In this document: in pieces, positions 1-11,144 of the stretch
Position numbering within the stretch: the first letter of the stretch is position 1
How the letters are laid out: each line of letters begins with the position of its first letter
Notes under the pieces: model-generated
What the model was told of the DNA's origin: nothing
The model's database searches: none
The model's input: the letters and a program-made list of their open reading frames with translations, nothing else
Program-made: the position numbers and the translations under genes
DNA from: Cryptomeria japonica
Lineage: Eukaryota > Streptophyta > Pinopsida > Cupressales > Cupressaceae
Reading direction: 5' to 3'
NCBI RefSeq assembly: GCF_030272615.1
Contig: NC_081414.1
Location: forward strand, 907,869,009 to 907,933,008
Length of the DNA: 64,000 nucleotides

Positions 1-705
1 TATTATAATTATACTTTTGTTAATGATTGACTAATATATTTTAACCTCCTTTTGTTGCTATATTTTTTCTAGGATAAATCATTATACTATCTCTACACTA
101 CATGATTATATATTACTATATCTATGTTTTATCTTTCTAAAATTATTAGATGATAATTTTTATTTTATGATTCTTCTTTAAATACTAATATAGAAAACAT
201 TTCATTTTCTTTTATATCTTTTTAATTGTTATCTTGATATAACTATGTTATTGATATTTTTTAATTGAACATAAAGTAAACAATTAAATTCAAATATTTT
301 TTATTACAAAGAATTGTTGTACCTATTCAAACAATTATCTAAAAATTTAATTATTATTATTATTATCAAAAAAATTAGATTTGTATTCAATTATGCTTAT
401 TCATAATAGATTTCAAATATTATGTTATTGTACCTAATACATATATTTGAATTAGATAAATTAAAAATAAAATAACAATATTTATAGTATTCATTACTTA
501 ATCAAGGATGTTGATATGACATAGCTTTTTATATTAATTTAGAAAAACAAAAGTGAATCAATAATATATGGTTTGAATAATTGTCAACCATAATAAAATA
601 TGTCAAAGTAATATAATATAAATAAAATTGTAATATAACTTTTCATGAGTCACATTAAGATAATACTAACATTAAACATTTTGTATTTTTATGATATATT
701 ATAAA
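1..705. repeat. AT-rich repeat R1, copy 1
   Basis: This non-coding, very AT-rich stretch recurs in pieces elsewhere in the window. Bases about 20-110 resemble 2112-2223, about 108-270 resemble 9945-10100, and about 295-700 resemble 36995-37416. Shared landmarks include the words CTCCTTTTGTTGCTA, TTATCTTTCTAAAATT and GTCAACCATAATAA. Copies are diverged, so this is an old repeat. The copy is cut off by the window start. I see no ORF, terminal inverted repeat or LTR signal, so its class is unknown. Confidence 0.7.
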
Positions 706-2094
706 ATACTATTAATATTTACTTAATCAATATATAAATTACAATAAGAAATCAACAAACACTTTTTTACTTTGTTAATAATTTAAGGAATATTAAAAAA
801 AGGTTATTTGAAAAGTGTTAGTTAAAGATTACCATCACCAACCTCCTACTAAAAATAAAAAATGAAAGTGAAATTTGAGCCAAAGATATATATATTATAA
901 TCATTCAACCCAATTACATAGTAACAATTATATGAGTTTTTATAAATTGGGAATCTTAAAAATCACTATGTCAAAATACTAACAATGATCACAGATAACA
1001 AATTTCTAAGAGTGATGTAACAAGAAAAGAGAAAAATGATATCCTAAACATTGATAAAGAAACATGTTACACATTAAAATCCAAAAATATATCAAATTGT
1101 TAAATACCTTTAATCCAATATATTTTATCTATTTCGAGAGTGGTGATTCATAGAATCAGCTAGCATCGACATTGGTCAACTCCTAATTTGATTTTTTTTT
1201 TTCAAAGATGAAAGGTCCCAAATTGCATTACTAGATATGACTACCAGAATGGAGCATTACATTGGTAGATTCTTAATAATGTAATGCTTCAGTGGTTGTT
1301 TGACTTGCAATTTAATGGGATGCTAGTGCATCGTGTAAATGTCTTTGTGTAGTGTTTTTGTTCAAGAAAATAAGACCCTAAGACCCAAGATTGAGATAAT
1401 TATATTAATAAAGATGTATTATATTATCATTCTATTAAAATTAAAATATTTTATTTTCTCAAGCTAAAGAGGAGGAGGTATCATGTAATGTGAAATTGTA
1501 AGGGTGTGTCTTTTTTAGTGCTATAGTTTAATATTATTCATGTATCCACATACTAGAATATCCCACTTGAGGTGGCACTATGTGTTTCTCATAGTATGTG
1601 TTTAGAAATTATTAAGTATTTTTTAGTGTCATGTACAATTTTCTAAATGCAATTATGAAAAATTACAAGATGTGTTTAAGAGTTGTTATAGTAGAAAAAA
1701 TATGAAGAGAGAATTAATTATGGATTAAAAGAAAGTTGATAAAGATGTTTTACTTAACGAATATTCTCTTAAATATGGTTCCAAAATTACATGTAAGACC
1801 AAAATGGAGCACACACTCTTAATTTGAAAAATGATTTTTTCATATGATTTGTTGTTAACTCACAATGATAGTGTTAGATTTTATGCTTTATTTTGATACC
1901 TAGTTTAGACTAAAATGTTAGCACTTGGTTTTAGAAACTATTGGTCATTTTGATTTTGGTTACATATTACGTGATTGGATAGAGACAAGGAAGATTTGTA
2001 ATTTTAGAAGGGGTTATATTATTAGATTGTTCTAACCAATGTTGGTGTGAAAAGGGATTTGATAGTCTAAGTATATGGTAAGAATGTTATTATG
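706..2094. other. AT-rich non-coding sequence
   Basis: I see no coding potential, no LTR signal and no second copy of this stretch in the window. It is probably the continuation of repeat R1 copy 1. Confidence 0.5.
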
Positions 2095-2223
2095 GGTGTA
2101 TTGTAACTATAATAATGACCTAGTGATTGAGTAATATATTTAATCTCCTTTTGTTGCTACATTTTTTTTCTTGAGAAAACTTTCTAAGGTAAATCATTAT
2201 GTCATCTTTACACTACGTGATTG
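2095..2223. repeat. Repeat R1, copy 2, segment a
   Basis: This matches the start of R1 copy 1 and ends in GATTG (2219-2223), the left target-site duplication of element A. R1 resumes directly after A at 9939, so A inserted inside this copy. Confidence 0.7.
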
Positions 2224-3748
2224 TGATAGTTCTGATACTTAATGTAAGTACAGATCCAATAGCCAATAAGATGAGAGGGGGGGGGGGTGAATCATACAAA
2301 CTTAATCTTCCATAAAAATATCAGATTCAACCTCGGTAACATATACTTTAGTAATATAACCAAAACTGCTAAACATGCAAACTCAAAAGCATATAAACAT
2401 CATAAACCTCATAACACTAGATTTAACGTGGAAACCCAAATAGGGAAAAACCACTGTGGGATTTCAGACCCACTAAGAAATATACTCTTCTAGAGTATGC
2501 TCGGTTAAAAGCAAATCCTGTTAAAGATTACAAACACATTGCTAGACGTGACTTGGTTAAGGGATTTCCCTCAGATCTGTTAGGATCTTCACCTTGTTAG
2601 AAGTGACCTTGTTAAAGGATTTCAAACACTCAATCAGAATGTCACCTTGCTAGAGGGTTTTACAAATAAGACTATTAAGTCCACTCGGTTAAGAGATTTT
2701 CTGCCACTTCATAAAATAATAGTAATAAAAATCTATCTGCAACTTCACATCTAAAATGCTAAAGCAGATTCTTATTTGCTCAATACAATCTAGACATAGA
2801 ACTAATCTTGTCCATCTGCTAGGCTTCTATACTCTGTTATTCAAACAGGTCTTCAAGCTTCTATGCTCAGTAATCACTTATGTAGCATCCCTGTGCATAC
2901 ATTTGCCCACATACATTGTTTATCAATAGTTTCCTATTTATAAACAATTTGCCAACCGCTTAATCTCCTTGTTCACATTTCCCATGATCAATCATAGCCA
3001 TCAGATCTTCAAACTTTGACTAGGTTCAATGTATCCTTCAATCTAAAAATTTTTTACCCTACCTTGGAACTTGCATACATTTCTTGGAACTTGTACTAGG
3101 GTATTGCGGTTCAATCTGAGCTGTAGATCTTCATGCTGATTTTCCTTTGCCATAGATTCATTAACAAACTTCATGCATGACATACCAATCATTTAATCAG
3201 TTCCAGCTCATCAGCTTCCTTTATTAAATAATGCATGTAACCATTTAATGTATTCTACTATAGCTCGGTTACAACTTGGTAACAACTCGGTAAATACTAA
3301 ACTTCACTTGGTAGACATTCTGCCTTCATTAAACGATAGTGATAACCTTAGGGTTTACCGACTAGGTTCTTTGCTCGGTAACATAGTATAGTATTAACCT
3401 TACAATTTACAACATATGTATGATGTTAAAACAATCTAAAAATCATGATCTCATCATTGTTTGACTCTGTAATAGTTGCCCATTGAATACCTTATTCATC
3501 CCCTTATTCATCATATTCTTTCTGTGTCTTTTACGGACATCTTTATACTCTTCAAATCATACTTCTCAAGATATGGCAACATCATACTGAATTAGAAAAT
3601 CAATTTCTTGATATCAATGACAAAATAATAATATCAAGACAGTAAACATCCTTAATCAGTTATATCCATAATCATCAACAACCTTCTCAATATCCTTATT
3701 GAAATGTCAACAATCTCCCATTGTCTGTTATAATGCCAAATGCCAACA
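2224..3748 (-). repeat. 3' LTR of element A
   Basis: This 1,525-bp LTR has TG/CA ends and pairs with 8412-9933. The PPT abuts it at 3749. A run of 11 G lies at 2277-2287 (8 G in the partner LTR), which is the C-tract near the LTR 3' end in element orientation. Degenerate GGTTAAGGGATTT-type words repeat at about 2505-2700. Confidence 0.95.
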
Positions 3749-4172
3749 ATCTCCCCCTTTGGCATTGATGGCAAAACCAATTGATTTGACCTTAAAAAGA
3801 TTTAGATTGCTGTGATTCTAAAATGCTAAAATGCTCTCTTGCTGTCAACAGACTTCTCCTATTTTCTTCAGTCTTCTCCCCCTTTTTTCAATCTTTAGTT
3901 TCAGTCTTTTTAATCAGTTTTCTCCCCCTTTGACAACAATGCCAAAAAGTAAAGAATTAAAACATAATTTCTTCCTGTAGGGAGTGATTGCCTGCTGTTG
4001 TGTATCAACTGAGTCTCAGTCAGAGCATTTTGTCTTCAATTCTCGTTCCCTGTATTTTATCCTGCATTATTTCCTGCACACCTTTAGAAAACATCCTAAA
4101 GTGTGTAAATCAGCATCAACTCTTAAAAGATATTCGATAGAGTCATTGAATTGATGCTTTCACCGAACTCGT
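3749..4172 (-). promoter_or_regulatory. Polypurine tract region of A, three PPT-like runs
   Basis: On the minus strand the main PPT reads AAAGGGGGAGATT and touches the 3' LTR (about 3749-3763). Two further purine runs of the same type lie upstream, at about 3874-3888 and 3921-3932. The PPT primes plus-strand DNA synthesis. Multiplied PPTs are a described feature of Sireviruses, so this supports that assignment. The rest of the stretch is 3' untranslated sequence. Confidence 0.8.
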
Positions 4173-5618
4173 TCAGTGAGTAGAAGATAGGGGTAGGACC
4201 CCTAACTTACTTCTGAGATATTCAAAAGTGTCCCTTGGTAGTGGCTTGGTAAAGATATCTGCTATTTGTTCCTTTGTGCTAACATACTCCAACACCACTT
4301 TCTTCTCTTGAGCTTCTTCTCTAAGATAATGATATTTGATAGAGATGTGCTTTCTCTTAGAGTGCATAACAGGATTCTTCGAAATGTTAATGGCACTAGT
4401 ATTGTCATAGAATATAGTTACTGGCTCCGTAAATTTCTCATTTATTCCTTCCAATAGTTGTTTGATCCATGCTATGTTGGTACAATTCAATGCTGCAACA
4501 ACGTATTCAGCTTCTGTTGTTGACTGTGAAACACATCCTTGTTTCTTGCTAAGCCAACTCACTAGTCTTTCTCCTAAAAAGAAAGCTCCTCCACTTGTGC
4601 TTTTCTTGTCATCAATGTTGCCTACCCAATCAGCATCAGTATAAACTTTTAAATCAAAATCATTTCCTTTCTGATATACTAAGCCATAATCCTCTGTGCC
4701 TTTCAAGTATCTAAAAATTCTTTTGATTGTTGTCATGTGTGTTTCCTTAGGATCTGCCGAGAATCTTGCAACTATACCTACTGCATGTGCTATGTCTGGT
4801 CTGCTGTGAACAACATATTGTAGCTTTCTAATCATGGATCGGTAAAGTGTCTCATAAATAGATGCAGATTCATCATTCTTTGATAGTTTACAGTTGGTAG
4901 TCATAGGAGTACTTACTAGTTTTGAATCCTCCATTCCAAATTTCTTCAAGATTTCCTTTATGTACTTGGATTGAGTAATGAAAATCTCATTTTCCATTTG
5001 CAGTATTTGTAAACCTATAAAATACTTTATCTCACCGATTAATGACATCTCAAATTATTTGCTCGTTTAATTTCCAAAGTTCTTACAAAGAGAGTCATTT
5101 CCACAAAATATAATATCATCAACAAATATGGCTGAGATCAGTATTCCATTTTCATCATTCTTCATGTACATATTTCCATTCTCACTTGTCATTATAAAAC
5201 CAATCTTAATCAAATAAGAGTGCAATCTTTCATACCATGCTCTAGGTGCTTGTTTCAGACCATATAATGCTTTGTTCAATTTACATACCTGATCTTTATT
5301 ATTGTCTTCAACAAATCCTTCAGGTTGTTCAATAAAAACTTCTTCTTCTAATATTCCTTTTAGAAATGTAGATTTGACATCCATTTGATATACCTTGAAG
5401 TTCTTGAAAGTAGCATATACCAACAATGTTCTTACTCCTTCAAGTCTAGCCATAGGTGCAAAAGTTTCACCATAATCAATTCCTTCTTCTTGAACATAAC
5501 CTTTGCAAACTAGTCTTGCTTTATTTCGAATGACCTAACCTTTTTCATTTAGCTTGTTTATGAAAATCCACTTTCTATCGATTACATTTTTGTCCTTTGG
5601 TCTTGGGATTAGTGTCTA
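4173..5618 (-). pseudogene. Copia A reverse transcriptase and RNase H (broken)
   Basis: This would copy element RNA into DNA and remove the RNA strand. The frame reads TLIPRPKDK, then DVKSTFLKGILEEEVF, ALYGLKQAPRAWYE and the catalytic box FVDDII (about 5110-5130), then FEMSLIGEIKYF. RNase H follows with YTDADWVGN, FYDNTSAI and the C-terminal DIFTKPLP. Stops at about 5616 (TAG), 5537 (TAG), 5069 (TAA) and 5057 (TAA) break it, with no frameshift. The catalytic Asp pair is intact. The reading frame ends in SSTH just before the PPT region. Confidence 0.93.
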
Positions 5619-6833
5619 TGTGTCATTCTTCTTGATTTGATCAATTTCTTCTGTCATAGCAATTATCCAATCTTCACTGTTAAATGCCTCTTTCACTATT
5701 CTTGGTTCAAATTCAGATATCAGACATGTGTTCTGTCTCAGTTTGTTCCTTGTCATCACTGGATCATCCTTATCTCCTATAATCTGACTTGGTGCATGAT
5801 GCCTTCTGACATACTTGGCTAATACAGGCTTGGTAGGCTCTATATGATCTTCTTCATTACTCGGTAACTGGTTATTTTCTTCAACAGTTTTCTCGATAAA
5901 ACTTGTCGATTGAACATAGAAAAATTCATCATAATCTTCTAGTTCTTTGGAATTTCCTTCATCATTTCTTTCTGCAAATTCATCAATTTTCACATTTGCA
6001 CTTTCTACTATTTTGTTAGATGATTTGATCAGACATTTAAATGCTTTGCTTCTAGAAGAATAACCTAGAAATGTTCCTTCTTCAGTTTTCTGATCAAACT
6101 TGCCATTTCTATCATCCTTGTGTACATAGCATTTCCTTCCAAAGATTTTAAAATAACTTATATTAGGTTTCTTATCATACTAGATTTCATATGGTGTCTT
6201 CAAAGTACCTTTCTTCAGTTGTACTTGGTTCAGGGTGTAAACTGTTGTGCTTATTGCTTCTCTCCAAAATGTTTGTGGCACTTTCTTTTCAATCATCAGG
6301 GTTCTGGCACAATCCACAAAAGATCTATTTCTTCTCTTAGCTATTCCATTTTGTTGTGGAGTTCTCGGTGCAGAGACTTGTCTTTTAATACCATGATCAT
6401 TGCAGAATAAGTTGAACTCATCATATGTGAACTCTCCTCCTCTATCTGATCTAGGACATTTTAGTTGTCTTCCTGTTTCATTTTCAACTCTTGCCTTGTA
6501 CCATTTAAACATTTGAAAAGCTTCTGATTTTTCTTTTAAAAACATAACTGACATCATCCTTGAATAGTCATCCACAAATAATATGAAATATTTATCACCA
6601 TAATAACTTTGAATTTTCATAGGACCAAAAAGATCAGTGTGCACAAGATCTAAAATTCCATAAGAAGTGTCAGACTTACTTGTAAATCTTGATCTTGTCA
6701 TCTTACCCATCTGGCATCCTCGACACATAGCATTCTCAGGCTTTTGAAGACTCAGTAGACCTCTTTCTCAGTGCTTCTTACTTATTTTGATCAGATTATC
6801 AAAATTTACATGACAAAACCTTTTATGCCATAA
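5619..6833 (-). pseudogene. Copia A integrase and linker (broken)
   Basis: This would insert element cDNA into the genome. A GAG-pre-integrase zinc region (LWHKRFCHVNFDN, CRGCQMGKM at about 6720-6830) is followed by the rve core: LVHTDLFGP (first Asp), SDRGGEF (second Asp) and PQQNGIAKRRN (the Glu position of the usual VERRN is changed, since Ala-Lys replaces Val-Glu). It continues into a diverged acidic linker down to 5619. Internal stops are TAG at 6834 and 6180 and TGA at 6770. The missing catalytic Glu is a second lesion beyond the stops. Confidence 0.9.
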
Positions 6834-7409
6834 CTAGGTATCATCTATCTTTGCATACAGACACTTATTCTGAGTTGAGTCAAGGTGAAATGTATTACCT
6901 TTTGTTTGTGTCTCGGTAGCAGCTAACTTTCCATTCTTGTCATGAACTTTGACAATTGCCTTCTGAAATTCTATTCGGTATTCTGTATTGTTTAGCTGTG
7001 CTACACTCAACAAATTGTATTTCAAACCTTCGACCCAATAAACATCATTGCATCTTGCATTGTCAAGAAGTGTTATAGATCCTTTACCTTTCACCGGACA
7101 TGGTGCATCATTACCAAATCTTACATAGCCTCCATCATAATCTTCTAACATAACAAACTTGTGTTTATCACCTGTCATATGATGTGAGCATCCACTATCT
7201 ATGATCCAAGAATCATTAGTATTTATGTGAGATATTAGGGCTTTTTCTTCATACCTTACTTCATCTGATCCATCTGTGATAGCCACATAAACTACTTCCT
7301 CTGTATCAATTTCATCTGATTTATCATCATTGAATTCCTCATCAGCTATTAAGCATGTCTTTCTATCTCTTCTTCTGAAGTCTTGGTGTCCTCTGTAATG
7401 ATTGTCTTT
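6834..7409 (-). pseudogene. Copia A aspartic protease (broken reading frame)
   Basis: This retropepsin would cleave the Gag-Pol polyprotein. The active-site motif WIIDSGCSHHMTGD is intact, with Asp-Ser-Gly at 7191-7199. It is followed by VRFGNDAPCPVKGKG and the GLKYNLLSVAQL segment typical of Copia proteases. It lies between the zinc knuckle and the integrase in the same frame, bounded by TAG stops at 7410 and 6834. Confidence 0.9.
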
Positions 7410-8347
7410 CTATCTGTCATCTTGGTAATCTCTATTTTTAGTAGATTCTTTGTCAAGATAGTTAGAAGCCATATGTCCTATCTTATCACAATTGAAACAT
7501 TTCAAAGGTAGTTTTCCTTTATACTTACCTTTGCCTCTCGGCAACCTTCTGGCTAATAGTGCTTCAAACTCTTCCTGCTTTTTGATTTCCTCATACAGTT
7601 TGTGTACTTCTTCCATGCTCTTACAAAATCTTTCACTTGCTCCACTGTGATCTCCTTCAGAGTACTTATACTTTCTTTCATTGTAATCATTAGATTCATC
7701 AAGATGAAAAGAACTAAATGTAGATTCAACTTTATTTACCGAAGATCCACTGTTATCAAAGTTACTTAACTCAAATGTATGTAGCTTACCAATAGTAGCA
7801 TCTAAAGAAACTGGCATACTAGGTACAAACCTCAATTCATTGATTGCAGAGACTCTAATTGCATAAGCCGGTAGAAGGGTTCTTAACAACTTACTTGTTA
7901 TATCCTTTTCTTCAATAGTTCCACCTGCTCCTTTGATTTGATTGATAATCTCTTTAGGCTTGTACTGTACTGAGTTATGATCTCACCTTCATTCATCCTC
8001 ATAGATTCAATTTTTCCTCTTAGACTATCTACTTTTGCTCTTTGAACATGTTCATCTCCTCCATATACTGATATGAGCTTATCCCACATAGCCTTTGCAT
8101 CATTGTAGCCTTCTAGATCATTAAACTCTGAGTCGATCAATGTAAATGTTATTTCAATCATTGCTTGGATGTGTTCTTGCTTTGCCTTTATCTCTTCCAT
8201 TGTCAATGGATAGGTGCTCGGTGTAATGAAATCATTCTCTAGATAATATACATCATATTCTCCAACTCCTGATAGGTGCAGCTTCATCCTTTTCTGCCAT
8301 GTAGAGAAACTTGACTTGTTCAACTTCGATGCATCCCTCTTATACAT
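7410..8347 (-). pseudogene. Copia A gag (frameshifted)
   Basis: This is the nucleocapsid/capsid precursor. It begins MYKRDASKLNKSSF, with the UBN2-type segment YLENDFITPSTYP and DAKAMWDKLISVYGG. A frameshift near 7965 moves it to the pol frame (QIKGAGG, LLPAYAIRVSAINELR). The zinc knuckle at about 7458-7502 reads CFNCDKIGHMASNY: the last Cys is now Tyr, so nucleic-acid binding would be impaired. It ends in an in-frame TAG at 7410, directly ahead of the protease. Confidence 0.88.
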
Positions 8348-8393
8348 CTTTGGATCTTTGCCTCAAGTACCTTTAAAATTTTCTTCCGGATTC

Positions 8394-8411
8394 CAAAGAT
8401 CTGATACTAAT
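8394..8411 (-). promoter_or_regulatory. Primer-binding site of A
   Basis: Directly inside the 5' LTR the minus strand reads ATTAGTATCAGATC. This is a mutated form of the ATTGGTATCAGAGC site that pairs with initiator Met-tRNA in many plant Copia elements. Confidence 0.8.
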
Positions 8412-9933
8412 TGATAGTTCTGATACTTAATGTAAGTACAGATCCAATAGCCAACAAGATGAGAGGGGGGGGTGAATCATACAAACTTAATCTTCCATAA
8501 AAACATTAGATTCAACCTTGGTAACATATACTTCAGTAATATAACCAAAGCTGCTAAACATGCAAACTCAAAAGCATATAAACATCATAAACCTCATAAC
8601 ACCAGATTTAACTTGGAAACCCAAATAGGGAAAAACCACTGTGGGATTTCGGACCCACTAAGAAATACACTCTTCTAGAGTATGCTTGGTTAAAAGCAAA
8701 TCCTATTAAAGATTACAAACACATTGCTAGATATGACCCAGTTAAGGGATTTCCCTCAGATCTGTTAGGATCTTCACCTTGTTAGAAGTGACCTTGTTAA
8801 AGGATTTCAAACACTCAATTAGAATGTCACCTTGCTAGAGGGTTTTACAAATAAGACTGTTAAGTCCACTCGGTTAAGAGATTTTCTGTCACTTCACAAA
8901 ATAATAATAATAAAAATCTATCTGCAACTTCACATCTAAAATGCTAAAGCAGATTCTTATTTGCTCAATACAATCTAGACATAGAACTAATCTTGTCCAT
9001 CTGCTGGGCTTCTATACTCTATTATTCAAATAGGTCTTCAAGCTTCTGTGCTCGGTAATCACTTATGTAGCATCCCTGTGCATACATTTGCCCGCATACA
9101 TTTTTTATCAATAGTTCCCTATTTATAAATAATTCGCCAACCACTTAATCTCCTTGATCACATTTCCCATGATCAATCATAGCCATCAGATCTTCAAACT
9201 TTGACCAGGTTCAATGTATCCTTTGATCTGAAAATGTTTTACCCTGCCTTAGAACTTGCATACATTTCTTCAAATGTGTGCTAGGGTATTGTGGTTCAAT
9301 CTGAGCTGTAGATCTTCATGCCGATTTTCCTTTGCCATAGATTCATTAACAAACTTCATGCACGACAAACTAATCATTTAATCAGTTCCAGCTCATCAGC
9401 TTCCTTTATTAAATAACACATGTAACCATTTAATGTATTTTGTTAGAGCTCGGTTACAACTTGGTAACAACTCGGTAAATACTAAACTTCACTTGGTATA
9501 CATTCTACCTTCATTAACCGATAGCAATAACCTTAGGGTTTACTGACTAGGTTCTTTGCTCGGTAACATAGTATAGTATTAACCTTACAATTTACAACAT
9601 ATATATGATGTTAAAACAATCTAAACATCATGATCTCATCATTGTCTGACTTGGTAATAGTTGCCCATTGAATACCTTATTCATCCCCTTATTCATCATA
9701 TTCTTTCTATGTCTTTTACTGACATCTTTATACTCTTCAAATCATACTTCTCAAGATATGGCAACATCATACTGAATTAGAAAATCAATTTCTTGACATT
9801 AATGACAGAATAATAATATCAAGACAATAAACATCCTTAATCAGTTATATCCATAATCATCAACAACCTTCTCAATATCCTTATTGAAATGCCAACAATC
9901 TCCCATTGTCTGTTATAATACCAAATGCCAACA
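8412..9933 (-). repeat. 5' LTR of element A
   Basis: This 1,522-bp LTR is followed by TSD GATTG at 9934-9938. It differs from its partner by scattered substitutions and a shorter G run (8465-8472). Confidence 0.95.
9119..9130 (-). promoter_or_regulatory. Candidate TATA box in 5' LTR of A
   Basis: The minus strand reads ATTTATAAATAG. The partner LTR keeps TTTATAAATAGG at 2934-2944. It is placed mid-LTR as expected for a U3 promoter, but no transcript data are available. Confidence 0.5.
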
Positions 9934-9938
9934 GATTG

Positions 9939-10100
9939 TATAATACAAAATGTATGTTTTATCTTTCTAAAATTGTTAGATAATATTTTTTATAATATGA
10001 TTCTTCTCTAAATTTGTGTAGGAATCATTTCATTTTATTTGATTTTTTTAATAGCTATCTTGCTATAATGTGAGTGATATTTTTTTATAGAACAAAAAGA
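9939..10100. repeat. Repeat R1, copy 2, segment b
   Basis: This continues R1 after element A and aligns with about 108-270 (TATGTTTTATCTTTCTAAAATT, split here by a few changes). Similarity stops at about 10100, where unit X begins. Confidence 0.65.
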
Positions 10101-10640
10101 TTTGTATTTGTTAGCCCCCTTGCAATTTTCCATTTTGAATGTTCAAGCTTGTGGGTTGCCTTATAGTGTCTTTATTTCTTTCAGGTCTTTTGTACTCCTT
10201 CATTTTGAACCTAAGCCGTTGAACTCTTAAAAATAGTTCATAAGGTTCAAGTTTCAAGGCGCATTTTAGAAAAAGGTCATCAACAGTCTTTGTCTCCACT
10301 AAATTAAGCGTGTTATTGTTGTGTGTTTTGAACTTTGAACCCGTGAACCAATTGTCTTTTCGGTTCAAGGTTCAAAATGTCTTTTGTGAGTCGCGGATAT
10401 GTGATGTTGCTTAATGAGCGGATGTCAATATGTGTTAACTCGGTTTTTAATTTCAACCTTGAACTAATTGTCTTTTTGGTTCAATGGTTCAAAGGTTCAA
10501 ATTTCTTGCTTGATAGTCATGGTTATTTCTCGTTCCCAGTATTGTTTTGTGCTGCTAGTTCATTGTTGTACTTTCTGGTTGAACTTGAGCAATTGAACTC
10601 TTCATGAGATGGTTCAAGGTTCATAAGTTTCGCTTGAAAA
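10101..10640. repeat. GTTCAA/TTGAAC-rich imperfect repeat block
   Basis: The word GTTCAA and its complement TTGAAC occur many times (for example GGTTCAAGGTTCA at about 10362 and 10614, and GGTTCAAAGGTTCAA near 10490). Two sub-blocks, about 10195-10262 and 10570-10640, look like diverged copies of each other. Mixed orientations could fold into hairpins. I see no convincing protein here. The block sits at the left edge of unit X. Confidence 0.6.
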
Positions 10641-11144
10641 CTGATTCTAAGGCTTTTGTTAATGCTGAAAGTGGCACAACACAAAGGAAAATTCCTAGCA
10701 TCTATCATTTTAAAATTTTAAACATGGGAAGCAATCATGAGAGCATCAATTGTTTGTGTGGAAGTGATGGATAATTAAGAAAGTGTCAGATTTTTAGTCA
10801 TTTCACTGTTACTTTACACATATAAGTGAATCATTATGAAGCATGTGTGGTTTTCCTGATATTTTCTCATCCGATCAAAAGGAATATATGAATTCATCTC
10901 CATAATTTGTAAGGGTTGCAACTACTACAATTGAGCAAATTGGAGGTGCCAAAGGTAAATTCAGCTTTGATTTCCTGTGAAGGTTTCCAGTTTCATGGTG
11001 GTAATGGGTAAGTTCAGATGATTCCCCTATGTTGTATTTCTTTAGTTCTGAAGATTTATCAGTGTAGGAAGAAAATATTTAGCATGTTGGAGTAAAACTC
11101 TACCCTGTTTTAGAATTGACTGGTTAGAAATATAGATAGGCAGT
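10641..11144. other. Non-coding lead-in to ORF X
   Basis: No conserved motif, LTR end or primer site is visible. In-frame stops just before 11145 make that ATG the earliest start for ORF X. Confidence 0.4.

Larger units (their letters stand above)
2224..9933 (-). mobile_element. Copia-type LTR retrotransposon A, full length, decayed
   Basis: A complete Ty1/Copia element on the minus strand. LTRs are 8412-9933 (5') and 2224-3748 (3'), both TG...CA, and the TSD GATTG lies at 2219-2223 and 9934-9938. Internal order on the minus strand is gag, protease, integrase, RT and RNase H, which is the Copia order. The pol frame is continuous from 7889 to 4173 and broken only by stop codons. Gag carries one frameshift near 7965. 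Three PPT-like runs sit at the 3' end of the interior, a Sirevirus-like trait. It interrupts repeat R1. It cannot encode working enzymes as it stands. Confidence 0.96.

Noticed and set aside
2287-2493. Small ORF of 68 codons, repeated at 8472
   Set aside because: Both copies lie in the LTRs of A at the same position and are antisense to the element. They repeat because the LTR repeats.
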